NCBI RefSeq assembly: GCF_030814995.1
Contig: NZ_JAUSVX010000027.1
Coordinates: 1-64,000, forward strand
Direction of reading: 5' to 3'
DNA from: Labrys wisconsinensis
GTDB taxonomy: Bacteria; Pseudomonadota; Alphaproteobacteria; Rhizobiales; Labraceae
DNA length: 64,000 bases
The position numbers and the translations under genes were made by a program. The notes under the pieces were generated by a model. That model was not told where the DNA came from. It searched no databases and saw only the letters and a list, made by a program, of their open reading frames with translations. Positions 52,330-60,656 of this stretch are shown here, one piece after another (the stretch's first letter is position 1; every line of letters starts with the position of its first letter).

Positions 52330-52475
52330 GGGCACCCCCTCTCCCGACTGGGAGAGGGGTAGGGGTGAGGGTCTAAACGACTGACTGATGAAGTACTGGA
52401 CAAGCAATAGGGCGCCGAGAATTCCGCCCCTTTCTGCAAAGTCTAGCCCCTCACCTAGCTGGGAGAGGGGTTCCG
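52330..52475. repeat. REP-like inverted repeat pair
   Basis: Two related hairpins in opposite orientation: CCCCTCTCCC-GACT-GGGAGAGGGG (52336-52359) with trailing TAGGGGTGAGGGTCTAAA, and GTCTAGCCCCTCACC next to GGGAGAGGGG (52441-52470). Such CCCTCTCCC/GGGAGAGGG units are common dispersed repeats in bacteria. They lie between the convergent COG4091 gene and the ABC permease and may act as a shared terminator or RNA end. Confidence 0.7.
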
Positions 52476-52511
52476 CGCTCTACATTGATTCAGTAATTCT
52501 CAAGCCGATCT

Positions 52512-53504
52512 TCAGCGCTTCCTGCGCGTGACCTGGTCGGCGAACACGGCCAGGATGACCACGGCGCCCGTCGCCACGAATTGCCAGAACGAGGGGACGT
52601 TGAGCAGCGTCAGGCCGTTGCGCATCGCGCCGAGCGTGATGGCCCCGACCAGGGAGCCCAGGGGGTTGCCTTCGCCGCCGAACAGGCTGGCGCCGCCGAT
52701 CACCGCGGCGCCGATCGCCTGCAGCTCGAAGCCGCTGCCGCCGATCGGCTCGGCCGCGCCGATGCGGGCGACGAGGATGAAGCCGGCGAGGGCGGAGAGG
52801 CCGCCCGACATGGCGTAGACGCAGATCTTGACCCGGTCGACATTGATGCCGGAGAGGCGTGCCGCTTCCTCGTTGCCGCCGACGGCGACGATATGCTCGC
52901 CAAGGGCGGTGAAGCGCACCATCAGGAAGGCGACGAGCGCCACCGCGAGCGCGATCAGCACCGGCGTCGGCACGCCCGCGACCTCGCCGGCGAAGACGGC
53001 GCGAAAGCCCCGGTCGATGCCGTAGATCGGCTGGCCGTTGGTGTAGATCAGCGCAAAGCCGCGATAGACGCTCATCGTGCCGAGCGTGACGATGAAATCC
53101 GGCAGCTTCAGCTTGGCGATCAGCACGCCGTTGAACAGGCCGCAGCCGATGCCGACCGCGATGCCGGCCGCGACCGCGAGCACGATGCCGTGGCCGACCA
53201 GGCTCGCCATCACCATGCTGCTCAGGCCGACGATCGAGCCGACCGAGAGGTCGATGCCCTTGGTCATGACAACCAGGGTCATGCCGACGGCGACGATCGC
53301 GTTGATCGACGATTGCAGCAGGATCTCCACCAGGTTCGAAGGCTGGTAGAAGCTGCTCGACAGCGCGGCGAAAACGGCGAAGAGCAGCACGCAGCCGACG
53401 GCGACGCTCGCCTTGCGCACCCGGTCGAGGCCTCGGCCGGCCGCGCCGGTGCCCGCCGGCGGCGCGGGGACGGCGGTCGTGCGGGGAGCAGTGTCGGACG
53501 TCAT
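52512..53504 (-). CDS. Ribose-type ABC transporter permease
   Basis: The 330-residue BPD_transp_2 permease has about nine helices, with SSINAIVAVGMTLVVMTKGI, DLSVGSIVGLSSMVMASLVG and the coupling-loop region VGGNEEAARLSGINVDRVKI. IGGASLFGGEGNPLGSLVGA is highly typical of RbsC proteins. It pairs with the ATPase and binding protein upstream. The start at 53504 is the first ATG after the hydrophilic frame; it is 5 bp after the ATPase stop. Confidence 0.93.
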   Translation of the reverse strand: MTSDTAPRTTAVPAPPAGTGAAGRGLDRVRKASVAVGCVLLFAVFAALSSSFYQPSNLVEILLQSSINAIVAVGMTLVVMTKGIDLSVGSIVGLSSMVMASLVGHGIVLAVAAGIAVGIGCGLFNGVLIAKLKLPDFIVTLGTMSVYRGFALIYTNGQPIYGIDRGFRAVFAGEVAGVPTPVLIALAVALVAFLMVRFTALGEHIVAVGGNEEAARLSGINVDRVKICVYAMSGGLSALAGFILVARIGAAEPIGGSGFELQAIGAAVIGGASLFGGEGNPLGSLVGAITLGAMRNGLTLLNVPSFWQFVATGAVVILAVFADQVTRRKR

Positions 53505-53509
53505 GGGCG

Positions 53510-55057
53510 TCAATCCTCTCCCGAGGCGGCTCTGACGAGCGAGGCCTCGGTCACGGTGTCGTCGGTCTCGATGATCCGGATCAGGCGGCCGTCGCGCATC
53601 ACCCCGATCCGGTCGCACAGCATCAGGAGCTCCGGAATCTCGGAGGAGACGACCAGCACGCTCGCGCCCCGTTCCGCCAGGCTCCGAAGCAGCGCATGGA
53701 TCTCGGTCTTGGCGCCGACGTCGATGCCGCGCGTCGGCTCGTCGAACAGGAACACGTCGGCGCCGCGCGCCAGCCAGCGGGCGATGACGACCTTCTGCTG
53801 GTTGCCGCCGGAGAGCAGCCGCACCGCCGTCGCCGCCCGTCCGGGCCGGATCGACAGCTCGCGGATGAAGCGGTCGACCACGGCCCGCCGCGCGGCGCCC
53901 ATGATCAGGCCGAACCGGGACAGCCGGCCATAGCTCGCCAGCCCGATATTGCGCTCCACGTCCATCATCGGCACGAGGGCGTGGCCGCGGCGATCCTCGG
54001 GGATCAGGGCGATTCCGGCGGCGATCGCGTCGGCCGGGCCGCGCAAGGCCACCGTCCGGCCGCCGATCGCGATCGAGCCGCCGCGGAGGGGATCGGCACC
54101 GAACAGGGCGCGGACGAGCTCGGTCCGCCCGGAGCCGACCAGGCCGGCCAAGCCGAAGATCTCGCCTTTGTGCAGCGTCAGGTCGACCGAGTGCAGCTTC
54201 TCCGTCGACAGGCGGGAGGCGCGCAGATACGGCGTCGTCATCGTCCCGGCCGGGCGCGGCCGATCGGTGCGCTGCAGCGCCCGGGCGAGCTGGCGCCCGG
54301 CGATGAGGCTGTTCAGCTCGTCGGCGTCGAAGTCGCGCGGCGTCCCGCAGGCCACGACGCTGCCGTCGCGAAGGACGGTGATGCGATCGGCGATCTCATG
54401 GATCTCCGGCATGCGGTGCGAGATGTAGATGACGCCCTTGCCCTGGCTCTTCAGGCGGCGGATCGTGGCGAAGAGCCCGTCGCGCTCGGCCGGCGTCAGG
54501 CTCGATGTCGGCTCGTCGAAGGCGATGATGCGCCCGCCGCGTGCCAGGGTCCGCGCGATCTCGACGACCTGGCGCTCCGCCATGCTCAGGGAGGAGACGC
54601 GCGCGCTCGGGGAGAGGTGCGGCGCGATGCCGGCGAGGATCTTCGCGGCCTCGCGGCGCAGCTTTGGCCGGCCGAGCAGCGCGAGGCCCGTGGCCTGGCC
54701 GAGGAAGATGTTGCCGGCGACCTCGATCTGCGGGACCAGGCTGAGCTCCTGGCTGACCAGGCCGATGCCCATCGCCAAGGCGTGGCGCGGGCCGGAGACG
54801 ACGACGGGGCCGATGCCCTCGAGGACGATGCGGCCGCTGGTCGGCTGCATGGCGCCGAACAGGATCCGCATCAGGGTGGACTTGCCCGCCCCGTTCTCGC
54901 CGAGGAGCGCGTGCACCTCGCCGGCTCGCACGTCGAGGTCGACGCCCTTCAGCGCCTGGACGCCGGCGAAGCTCTTGACGATCCGCTCCATCCTCAGGAT
55001 GGCGGGCGGCGCCGTCTGCTCGGCGCAGACGGCGGCCTGTGGCGAGGAGCCGGCCAC
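53510..55057 (-). CDS. Ribose-type ABC transporter ATP-binding protein (two NBDs)
   Basis: The 515-residue protein has two nucleotide-binding domains. The first has Walker A GENGAGKSTLMR, signature LSMAERQVVEIARTL and Walker B IIAFDEPTSSLT. The second has a degenerate Walker A (GLVGSGRTELVR), signature LSGGNQQKVVIARWL and FLFDEPTRGIDVGAK, as in RbsA, MglA and XylG. The annotated start is GTG 55057, just 3 bp after the binding-protein stop; an ATG at codon 23 (MERIVKSF) is an alternative. Confidence 0.93.
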   Translation of the reverse strand: MAGSSPQAAVCAEQTAPPAILRMERIVKSFAGVQALKGVDLDVRAGEVHALLGENGAGKSTLMRILFGAMQPTSGRIVLEGIGPVVVSGPRHALAMGIGLVSQELSLVPQIEVAGNIFLGQATGLALLGRPKLRREAAKILAGIAPHLSPSARVSSLSMAERQVVEIARTLARGGRIIAFDEPTSSLTPAERDGLFATIRRLKSQGKGVIYISHRMPEIHEIADRITVLRDGSVVACGTPRDFDADELNSLIAGRQLARALQRTDRPRPAGTMTTPYLRASRLSTEKLHSVDLTLHKGEIFGLAGLVGSGRTELVRALFGADPLRGGSIAIGGRTVALRGPADAIAAGIALIPEDRRGHALVPMMDVERNIGLASYGRLSRFGLIMGAARRAVVDRFIRELSIRPGRAATAVRLLSGGNQQKVVIARWLARGADVFLFDEPTRGIDVGAKTEIHALLRSLAERGASVLVVSSEIPELLMLCDRIGVMRDGRLIRIIETDDTVTEASLVRAASGED

Positions 55058-55060
55058 GCG

Positions 55061-56092
55061 TCAGTTCTGGAAGGCGGGCGGGTTGGGGAACCGGCCGACA
55101 TTCTCGGCCGAGATCACCGCCTGGGGCGAGACGATCCAGGGCGGGATCGGCTGGCAGGCGAGGAGGCGCAGCGCCATCTGCACGGACAGGACGCCCTCGT
55201 CGAAGGGGAACTCCGCCACCGTCGCGCGCATCTCGCCGTTGGACACGGATTTCTTGGCCTCGCTGATGCCGTCGGTGCCGACGACCGCGACCTGCTTCTC
55301 CAGCTTGGCGTTGGCCACGGCCTCGAACACGCCGAGGGCCATGCCGTCATTGTTGGCATAGACGCCGACGAGCTTCGGGTTCTGCCGGAGGATGTTGCTG
55401 GTGGCATTGAGCGCGGTCAGCCGGTCCCAGTCGCCCGGCTGGCTGGCGACGAGCTTGAGGTCGGGATACTTCTTGAGCGTCTCGGTGAAGCCCTGGATGC
55501 GCTTGCGCGCGTTGGGCGAGCCGGCCTGCCCCTCGATCTGGGCGACCTCGCCGCCGCCGGGATAGAGCGAATGCAGGAAGTCCGCCGCCTTGGAGCCGAT
55601 GGCGACCTGGTCCGTGCCGACATAGGTGCTCGCGCCTTCGGTCCGGGCGTCGTCGATGACGATCGTCGGAATGTTGAGCGCCTTGGCGGATTCGACCACC
55701 GGCGCGAGATTGGTGTCCGACTGCGGCGACAGCAGCAGGGCGTCGGGCTTCTGGGACAGGACGGTCTGCGCCAGGTTGAGCTGGTCGACCAGCGAGGACT
55801 CGTCCTTCGCCGCCTGAATATCGACCTTGATGTTATATTTGCCGGCTTCGGACTGCACGCCGGCTGCGACGCCCTGCCAGAATTCGTTGATCAGCGTCTT
55901 GGTGACATAGGCGAAGCGCAGGTCCCGCTTCGGCGCCGGCACCGCGCCGAACTTGGCCTCCACGGCGGAGGAGTCGATGCTTTCGGCCGTGCCCGTGGGA
56001 TAGGCGGCGCAGCTGTCCGCCGCATGGGCGGCGGAAGCCATGACGACGAGCGCGGCCGTCGTCATCGCGAGCCTGCTTCGGGTGGTGTTCAT
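55061..56092 (-). CDS. Ribose-type ABC transporter substrate-binding protein
   Basis: The 343-residue periplasmic protein has a Sec signal (TTRSRLAMTTAALVVMASAA, cleavage near AHAAD). The periplasmic binding fold type I has RFAYVTKTLINEFWQGVAAG, LDQ-like hinge region LAQTVLSQKPDALLLSPQSD, YVGTDQVAIGSKAADFL and GVYANNDGMALGVFEAVANA. The extra N-terminal segment with two cysteines is longer than in RbsB. The ligand is a sugar or polyol. It leads the B-A-C operon, whose promoter module at 56307 matches those of dctP and COG4091. The start follows GGAGGAGAC. Confidence 0.92.
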   Translation of the reverse strand: MNTTRSRLAMTTAALVVMASAAHAADSCAAYPTGTAESIDSSAVEAKFGAVPAPKRDLRFAYVTKTLINEFWQGVAAGVQSEAGKYNIKVDIQAAKDESSLVDQLNLAQTVLSQKPDALLLSPQSDTNLAPVVESAKALNIPTIVIDDARTEGASTYVGTDQVAIGSKAADFLHSLYPGGGEVAQIEGQAGSPNARKRIQGFTETLKKYPDLKLVASQPGDWDRLTALNATSNILRQNPKLVGVYANNDGMALGVFEAVANAKLEKQVAVVGTDGISEAKKSVSNGEMRATVAEFPFDEGVLSVQMALRLLACQPIPPWIVSPQAVISAENVGRFPNPPAFQN

Positions 56093-56306
56093 GTCCGTCT
56101 CCTCCGATGGTGTGCGTCACGCTTCTGGCTGCGTGTTTCTGCTGCGACGCCGGTTCCGGCCGATGGGTGGCGCGCCCGAACGATGTCCTGACGAAGCCCG
56201 GCCGCCACGTCATTCCCGGCCGTTCGCCCCGGCGAGCCCGTATCGGGTCGGACCGCGGCCTTGCGGCGGAGCGCTTCGCTTGCGGACGAAGCCTTGTCGG
56301 AGAGGG
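56093..56306. other. Leader of the ABC operon
   Basis: About 207 nt lie between the predicted start site and the binding-protein start. No gene, riboswitch or repeat was recognised here. Confidence 0.4.
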
Positions 56307-56372
56307 AGCCTATGGGGAGAGTTTGTGAAGTACAATTCAGATTTTGTTCGCAACCGTGAAGTCACGCTAAAC
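56307..56372 (-). promoter_or_regulatory. LysR-type promoter module of the ribose-type ABC operon
   Basis: On the minus strand, GTTTAG (from 56372), CTGAATTGT (56340-56332), -35 TTGTAC (56335-56330), 17 nt, -10 TAGGCT (56312-56307). All spacings equal those of the dctP and COG4091 modules. The dctP and ABC modules also share CTTCACnAAC directly after the -35 start. Confidence 0.75.
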
Positions 56373-56408
56373 ATCGGTGTGCCGGGGCGCGGGACGCGTG
56401 CGGAGGGC

Positions 56409-56885
56409 TCAGCCGCGCCGCACGGCGAACAGGGCCGCGGCGAGCGTGCCGGCGGCGGCCAGCGGCCAGGGAAACAGCAGCGTCCAGCCGCCGAGCAGCA
56501 TGAGATAGGCGGCCGATCCGTGGGTGAAGACGAAGTCGACGATGCCGCCGCCATAGGCGAGGTCGTCGAGCTCGAACTGGCCGAGGATGTCGCGGATCAG
56601 CAGGCTGTAGAGGCCGCCGGCGAGGAAGAGCGTGCCGCCGGCGAGGCCCGGCGCCATGACGACGAAGCGCAGCGCCGCCGGCCAGGCCCGCGCGAGGCGG
56701 CGGCCGATCCAGGCGGCGATCGCGCCGGCGAGGACGGCGCCGGCGACCAGCACCGCGAGGGCGCACCAGGCGCGGGCGGTGAGGGCCTGCTCGATCTCGA
56801 CGGTGCGCAGCACCAGAGCGGCGCCCAGCAGCGCGCCGTAGCCGAGGCCGAAGGCCGGGGCGAAGGGCAGGGACGCCAGCCTCAT
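56409..56885 (-). CDS. Integral membrane protein of unknown function
   Basis: The 158-residue protein has about four hydrophobic helices (FGLGYGALLGAALVLRTVEI, AWCALAVLVAGAVLAGAIAA, APGLAGGTLFLAGGLYSLLI, LLGGWTLLFPWPLAAAGTLA) with short polar loops and a basic C-terminus. I do not recognise a family. Its ATG overlaps the DUF2259 gene stop as ATGA, so the two are coupled and probably act together. Confidence 0.72.
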   Translation of the reverse strand: MRLASLPFAPAFGLGYGALLGAALVLRTVEIEQALTARAWCALAVLVAGAVLAGAIAAWIGRRLARAWPAALRFVVMAPGLAGGTLFLAGGLYSLLIRDILGQFELDDLAYGGGIVDFVFTHGSAAYLMLLGGWTLLFPWPLAAAGTLAAALFAVRRG

Positions 56886-57628
56886 TCCCGGCCCGCGTCC
56901 GCCGCCTCGGCCGCGGCCGGCAGGGCGAGGTCGGCGGTAAAGCCGAGATAGCGCCGCTCGGCGCCGCCGTGCGCCGGACGCTCCATGCCGACGATCACCG
57001 CCAGCACCGGCGGCTTGCCGGTGCGCGGCAGGAGCCGCACCTCCGTCACCGCATAGCCCGTCGGGCATTGTCGGTCCGGCGGCGGGTTCTTCTCCTTGTA
57101 GAGCGTGCGCAGGACCGTGCCCTTGCCATCGAGCAGCCGGATCGCGAGCGCCTTGACCTTGGCGCCGGTCGCCTCGCAGCCGGCCGCCTGGACCGACGCG
57201 ATGTCCAGCCTGAGGGTGAGCGGTCCGAGGCCCGGCGCCTCGAAGCCGACCTGCGCAGCCGCGGGATCGTTGGGATCGCCGGAGGCCCGGGCCGCGACGG
57301 TGCCGGGCGCGCCGACTTGGAACTGCGCCAGGGCGCGGCTCGCCGCGGTATAGACCATGGAGCGGGCGCGCGCCTGCGGCGCGTCGCCGTCGACGATCGA
57401 GGCGGCGAAGGGCGAGCCGCCCACGGGCCGGCCCGTGGCGGTGGCGAAAATGGTCAGCTCGGAATAGGGCGCGCTGGCGCCGTTGAGCCAGCCGAACTGC
57501 TCGAAGGCGAAGGCCGAGCCGTCCTCGGAGAAGCCGAGCACGGCCAGCCTGGTCGGCTCCCGCGCCCAGCCCGGCGCCGTGGCGAGCGCCAGGGAAAGCA
57601 GGGGGAGGAACAGGCGCCGGCGCATCAT
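56882..57628 (-). CDS. DUF2259 family secreted protein
   Basis: The 248-residue protein has a signal peptide (MMRRRLFLPLLSLALATAPG, cleavage near GWA) and RLAVLGFSEDGSAFAFEQFG, the opening typical of DUF2259 (predicted secreted proteins). A central strand-rich part carries cysteines in AAGCEATG and DRQCPTG that may form a disulfide. The start at 57628 begins the signal; a second Met follows. It is coupled to the membrane protein at 56409. The function of the family is unknown. Confidence 0.8.
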   Translation of the reverse strand: MMRRRLFLPLLSLALATAPGWAREPTRLAVLGFSEDGSAFAFEQFGWLNGASAPYSELTIFATATGRPVGGSPFAASIVDGDAPQARARSMVYTAASRALAQFQVGAPGTVAARASGDPNDPAAAQVGFEAPGLGPLTLRLDIASVQAAGCEATGAKVKALAIRLLDGKGTVLRTLYKEKNPPPDRQCPTGYAVTEVRLLPRTGKPPVLAVIVGMERPAHGGAERRYLGFTADLALPAAAEAADAGRE

Positions 57629-57696
57629 TCGACCTCGACGGCCGCATGCTACGCGGCAGACCTTGCCAAAGCGCCAACGGCGCAGGCGGCTGCCGT

Positions 57697-58374
57697 TCAG
57701 ACGGTGAGGACGGACTGCGCGGCCGCACGGATCGCCGCGATATTGGCGGCATAGGCCGATGGACCACCCCGGAACACGGCCGATCCCGCCACCAGCACGT
57801 TGGCGCCGGCGGCCACCACCTGCGGCGCCGTGTCGGGAGCGATGCCGCCGTCGACCTCGATGTCGACCGGCCGCCCGCCGAGCATGGTCCGCACCGCAGC
57901 GATCTTCGGCAGGATCGCCGGGATGAAGGCCTGGCCGCCGAAGCCCGGATTGACGCTCATCACCAGGACGAGGTCGACGAGGTCGAGCACATAGGCGATG
58001 GCGCTTTCCGGCGTGCCCGGGTTGAGGGCAACGCCCGCACGCTTGCCCAGCGCCCGGATCGCCTGCAGCGAGCGGTGCAGGTGCGGCCCGGCCTCGGCAT
58101 GGACGGTGATGGTGTCGGCGCCGGCCTTGGCGAAACCCTCCAGGTAGGGGTCGGCCGGCGCGATCATCAGGTGGGCGTCGAGATGGGTGCGGCAATGCGG
58201 ACGCAGCGCCGCCGCCACGCCGGCGCCGAAGCTCAGGTTCGGCACGAAATGCCCGTCCATGACGTCGAAATGGATCCAGTCCGCGCCGGCCGCCTCGAGG
58301 GCGCGCACCTCTTCGCCCAGCCGGGCATAGTCGGCGGAGAGGACGGACGGCGCGATGATCAGGGGACGGGGCAT
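57697..58374 (-). CDS. rpe: Ribulose-phosphate 3-epimerase
   Basis: The 225-residue TIM barrel has all signature parts: [39 protein letters not shown] (metal-binding His-Asp), [60 protein letters not shown] and [10 protein letters not shown] (phosphate-binding). It interconverts ribulose 5-phosphate and xylulose 5-phosphate. No other Calvin or pentose phosphate genes are near. It is followed by the DUF2259 gene on the same strand (68 bp). Confidence 0.96.
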   Translation of the reverse strand: MPRPLIIAPSVLSADYARLGEEVRALEAAGADWIHFDVMDGHFVPNLSFGAGVAAALRPHCRTHLDAHLMIAPADPYLEGFAKAGADTITVHAEAGPHLHRSLQAIRALGKRAGVALNPGTPESAIAYVLDLVDLVLVMSVNPGFGGQAFIPAILPKIAAVRTMLGGRPVDIEVDGGIAPDTAPQVVAAGANVLVAGSAVFRGGPSAYAANIAAIRAAAQSVLTV

Positions 58375-58401
58375 GGCGGGGATCCGGTGACACGGCAGGA
58401 G

Positions 58402-58506
58402 CTAAAGCGCCTTGCGATTTGGCGGAATCGCCAAGCATCGCAAAGACGCGTCGAAACAAAGAGTTAGAGCAAAGCAGCGTTTCCGTCCAAACGCGCTTTG
58501 CTCTAG
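58402..58506 (+). repeat. Dispersed 105-bp palindromic repeat, copy 4
   Basis: This is an intact copy: CTAAAGCGCC, TTGCGAT-T-TGGCG/CGCCA-AGC-ATCGCAA, a linker with GACGCGTCGAAACAAAGAG, and TAGAGCAAAGC-A-GCGTTT/AAACGC-GCTTTGCTCTA. It lies between rpe and the P1 peptidase gene. Its right palindrome is nearly identical to copies 2 and 3. Confidence 0.92.
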
Positions 58507-58551
58507 CACGCGGGCGGCGGCGGCGGAAGCCGGCATCCCCGCGGCGGACCG

Positions 58552-59541
58552 TCAGCCGCCGACGAAGCGGTCGCGCCAGGCCGGCTGGCTGCCCGGCTGT
58601 GGCAGGGGCCGCGCCTCGTGCACGGCCCGAGCACAGGCGCGCGCCAGCGTTGCGGCAGCGGCGCTGCCGATGGCGATCATGTCGTGCACGGGATCGGCGA
58701 GCGGCCGATGCCCGGTGGCGGCCGCGAACACCGTGTCGCCGTCGAGCGGGGTGTGCACGGGGTGGAGGGCCCGCGCCAGGCCGTCCTGGGCCATGACCGC
58801 GAGGTGCCGGGCCTGCGCCTTGGTCAGCACCGCGTCTGTCGCCACCAGGGCGATGGTGGTGTTTTCCAGCCGGCGCGACTTGGTCTGCGGCCTGTGCGCG
58901 TCAGCCGGGAAGGGCTGCGGCAGGCCGAGGCCGCCGAATTCGTCCGCCTGCTCCCACGGCGCGGCCCAGAAATGCGGGCCGTCGGCCACCGTCGCGCTTC
59001 CCAGGGCGTTCACGGCGACGATCGCGCCCACGGTGAAGCCCCCGGCCCGGGCCGAGGCGGAGCCGAGACCGCCCTTCCATGTCGCCGTGGTGGCGCCCGT
59101 GCCGGCACCGGCCGTGCCCAGCGCAAAATCGGCGCCGGCCGCCCGCGTCGCCTCGAAGCCGAGGTCGCGATAGGGGGGATAGCGGCCCCAGGCCTTGTCG
59201 CCGCCGTTGAGGAGATCGAACAGGATGGCGGCCGGCACGATCGGCACCCGCATCGGGCCGACGGCGAAACCCCGTCCCGCCTCGGCCAGGCAGGCCATCG
59301 CCCCGGCTGCCGCGTCGAGGCCGAAGGCCGAGCCGCCCGAGAGCACGATGGCATCGACCGCCTCCACCAGGCGTTCGGGCTGGAGCAGATCGGTCTCCCG
59401 GGTGCCGGGCGCGCCGCCGCGCACGTCGACGGACGCGACGGCCGGCCTGTCGAACACGATGGCGGTGACGCCGGAGCCGAGGGCGAGGTCCTCGGCCTGG
59501 CCGACGCGGACGCCGCTGACGTCGGTGATGAGGTTGCGCAT
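58552..59541 (-). CDS. P1 family (S58) peptidase, DmpA/OAT-like
   Basis: The 329-residue protein belongs to the self-cleaving Ntn-type P1 family. It begins NLITDVSGVRVGQAEDLALG, has the GGAPGTRETDLLQPERLVEA and LSGGSAFGLDAAAGAMACLA segments, GTAGAGTGATTATWKGGLGS, and RLENTTIALVATDAVLTKAQ, where the Asn-Thr bond at T228 is the expected self-cleavage site that frees the N-terminal Thr nucleophile. Relatives hydrolyse short peptides with N-terminal D- or L-residues or beta-peptides. The start at 59541 is canonical. No partner gene is evident. Confidence 0.88.
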   Translation of the reverse strand: MRNLITDVSGVRVGQAEDLALGSGVTAIVFDRPAVASVDVRGGAPGTRETDLLQPERLVEAVDAIVLSGGSAFGLDAAAGAMACLAEAGRGFAVGPMRVPIVPAAILFDLLNGGDKAWGRYPPYRDLGFEATRAAGADFALGTAGAGTGATTATWKGGLGSASARAGGFTVGAIVAVNALGSATVADGPHFWAAPWEQADEFGGLGLPQPFPADAHRPQTKSRRLENTTIALVATDAVLTKAQARHLAVMAQDGLARALHPVHTPLDGDTVFAAATGHRPLADPVHDMIAIGSAAAATLARACARAVHEARPLPQPGSQPAWRDRFVGG

Positions 59542-59750
59542 GTCCTGCCTCCTGCGGTGCGGCGCCGCAGGCCAGAAGGGCACCATGGCCGGTTGGTCGT
59601 CAAGACGGGCCGGCACGGCTCCGGGACAGGCCGGATGCTGCGGGCGTCGCCCATCACGGCCGATCACGAGATGATGATGCCGCGGCTGAAACGCTTGGAG
59701 CGGGGACGCGGGCGCGCTAAGCAGCCCGGCGGCGTTCCCCTGGATCGATC

Positions 59751-60482
59751 ATGGCCGACATCACGCTTCCCGCCGTCTTCCTTGCCGGCCTCGCCTCCTT
59801 CCTGTCGCCCTGCGTGCTGCCGCTGGTCCCGCCCTATCTGACCTATCTCACCGGCACGACCCTCGACCGGCTCGCCGCGGACAGTGTCGATGCCGGCGTG
59901 CGCCGCCGCGCCATCCTGGTGGCGGCGCTGTTCGTCGCGGGCTTCGCCACGGTGTTCGTGATCCTGGGCGCCACGGCCTCGGTGTTCGGCCAACTCGTGC
60001 GCCAGCACCTCGACCTGCTCGGCACGATCGCCGGCATCGCCATCATCGTCATGGGCCTGCATTTCCTCGGCCTGTTCCGCATCGGCTTCCTCTATCGCGA
60101 GGCCCGGTTCCAGGGGCCGACCTCCACCGGCCTGTGGAGCGCCTATGCGATGGGCCTGGCCTTCGCCTTCGGCTGGACCCCCTGCATCGGGCCGGTCCTG
60201 GCCACGGTCCTGGCGGTGGCCGGCCGGGAGCAGAGCGTGGGGCAGGGGGCTTTCCTGCTTGCGCTCTATTCGGCCGGGCTCGGCGTGCCGTTCCTCGCCG
60301 CCGCCTTCGCCATGGGTCCGTTCGTGCGCTTCCTCAAGCGCTTCCGCGCCCATCTCGGCACGGTGGAGAAGGTGATGGGCGGGGTGCTCGTCCTCGCCGG
60401 CATCGCCTTCCTCACCGGGGCGACGACCAACCTGTCCTACTGGCTGCTGGAGACGTTCCCGGCGCTCGGGCTGGTGGGGTAG
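59751..60482 (+). CDS. ccdA: Cytochrome c biogenesis protein CcdA
   Basis: The 243-residue protein has six membrane helices. It contains the conserved proline-cysteine motifs GLASFLSPCVLPLVPPYL (first helix) and FAFGWTPCIGPVLATVLAV (fourth), whose cysteines carry electrons across the membrane, and a final LAGIAFLTGATTNLSYWL helix. CcdA transfers reducing power from cytoplasmic thioredoxin to periplasmic apocytochrome c partners. The start at 59751 is canonical and the length is typical. Confidence 0.92.
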   Translation: MADITLPAVFLAGLASFLSPCVLPLVPPYLTYLTGTTLDRLAADSVDAGVRRRAILVAALFVAGFATVFVILGATASVFGQLVRQHLDLLGTIAGIAIIVMGLHFLGLFRIGFLYREARFQGPTSTGLWSAYAMGLAFAFGWTPCIGPVLATVLAVAGREQSVGQGAFLLALYSAGLGVPFLAAAFAMGPFVRFLKRFRAHLGTVEKVMGGVLVLAGIAFLTGATTNLSYWLLETFPALGLVG

Positions 60483-60656
60483 GGCGAGGCGGCGCCGTCT
60501 TCCGCGAAAGGCTGGGGAAGCCGCTCAGCCGCGGCAGCGAGGGCCGCTCGCCGTCCTCGATCGCGAAAGAGGACGTCCTCGATCACGAAGGAGGGCGCCG
60601 CGAGAGGAAATCACCTCCAGGACAGGGCCTCCTTTCCCTGCACGCGATGGTGGTCG

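Noticed and set aside
58412-59173. Frame running from the palindromic repeat into the peptidase region (MRFGGIAKHRKDASKQRVRA)
   Set aside because: The same peptide appears at other repeat copies, so it comes from the repeat DNA, not from a gene.
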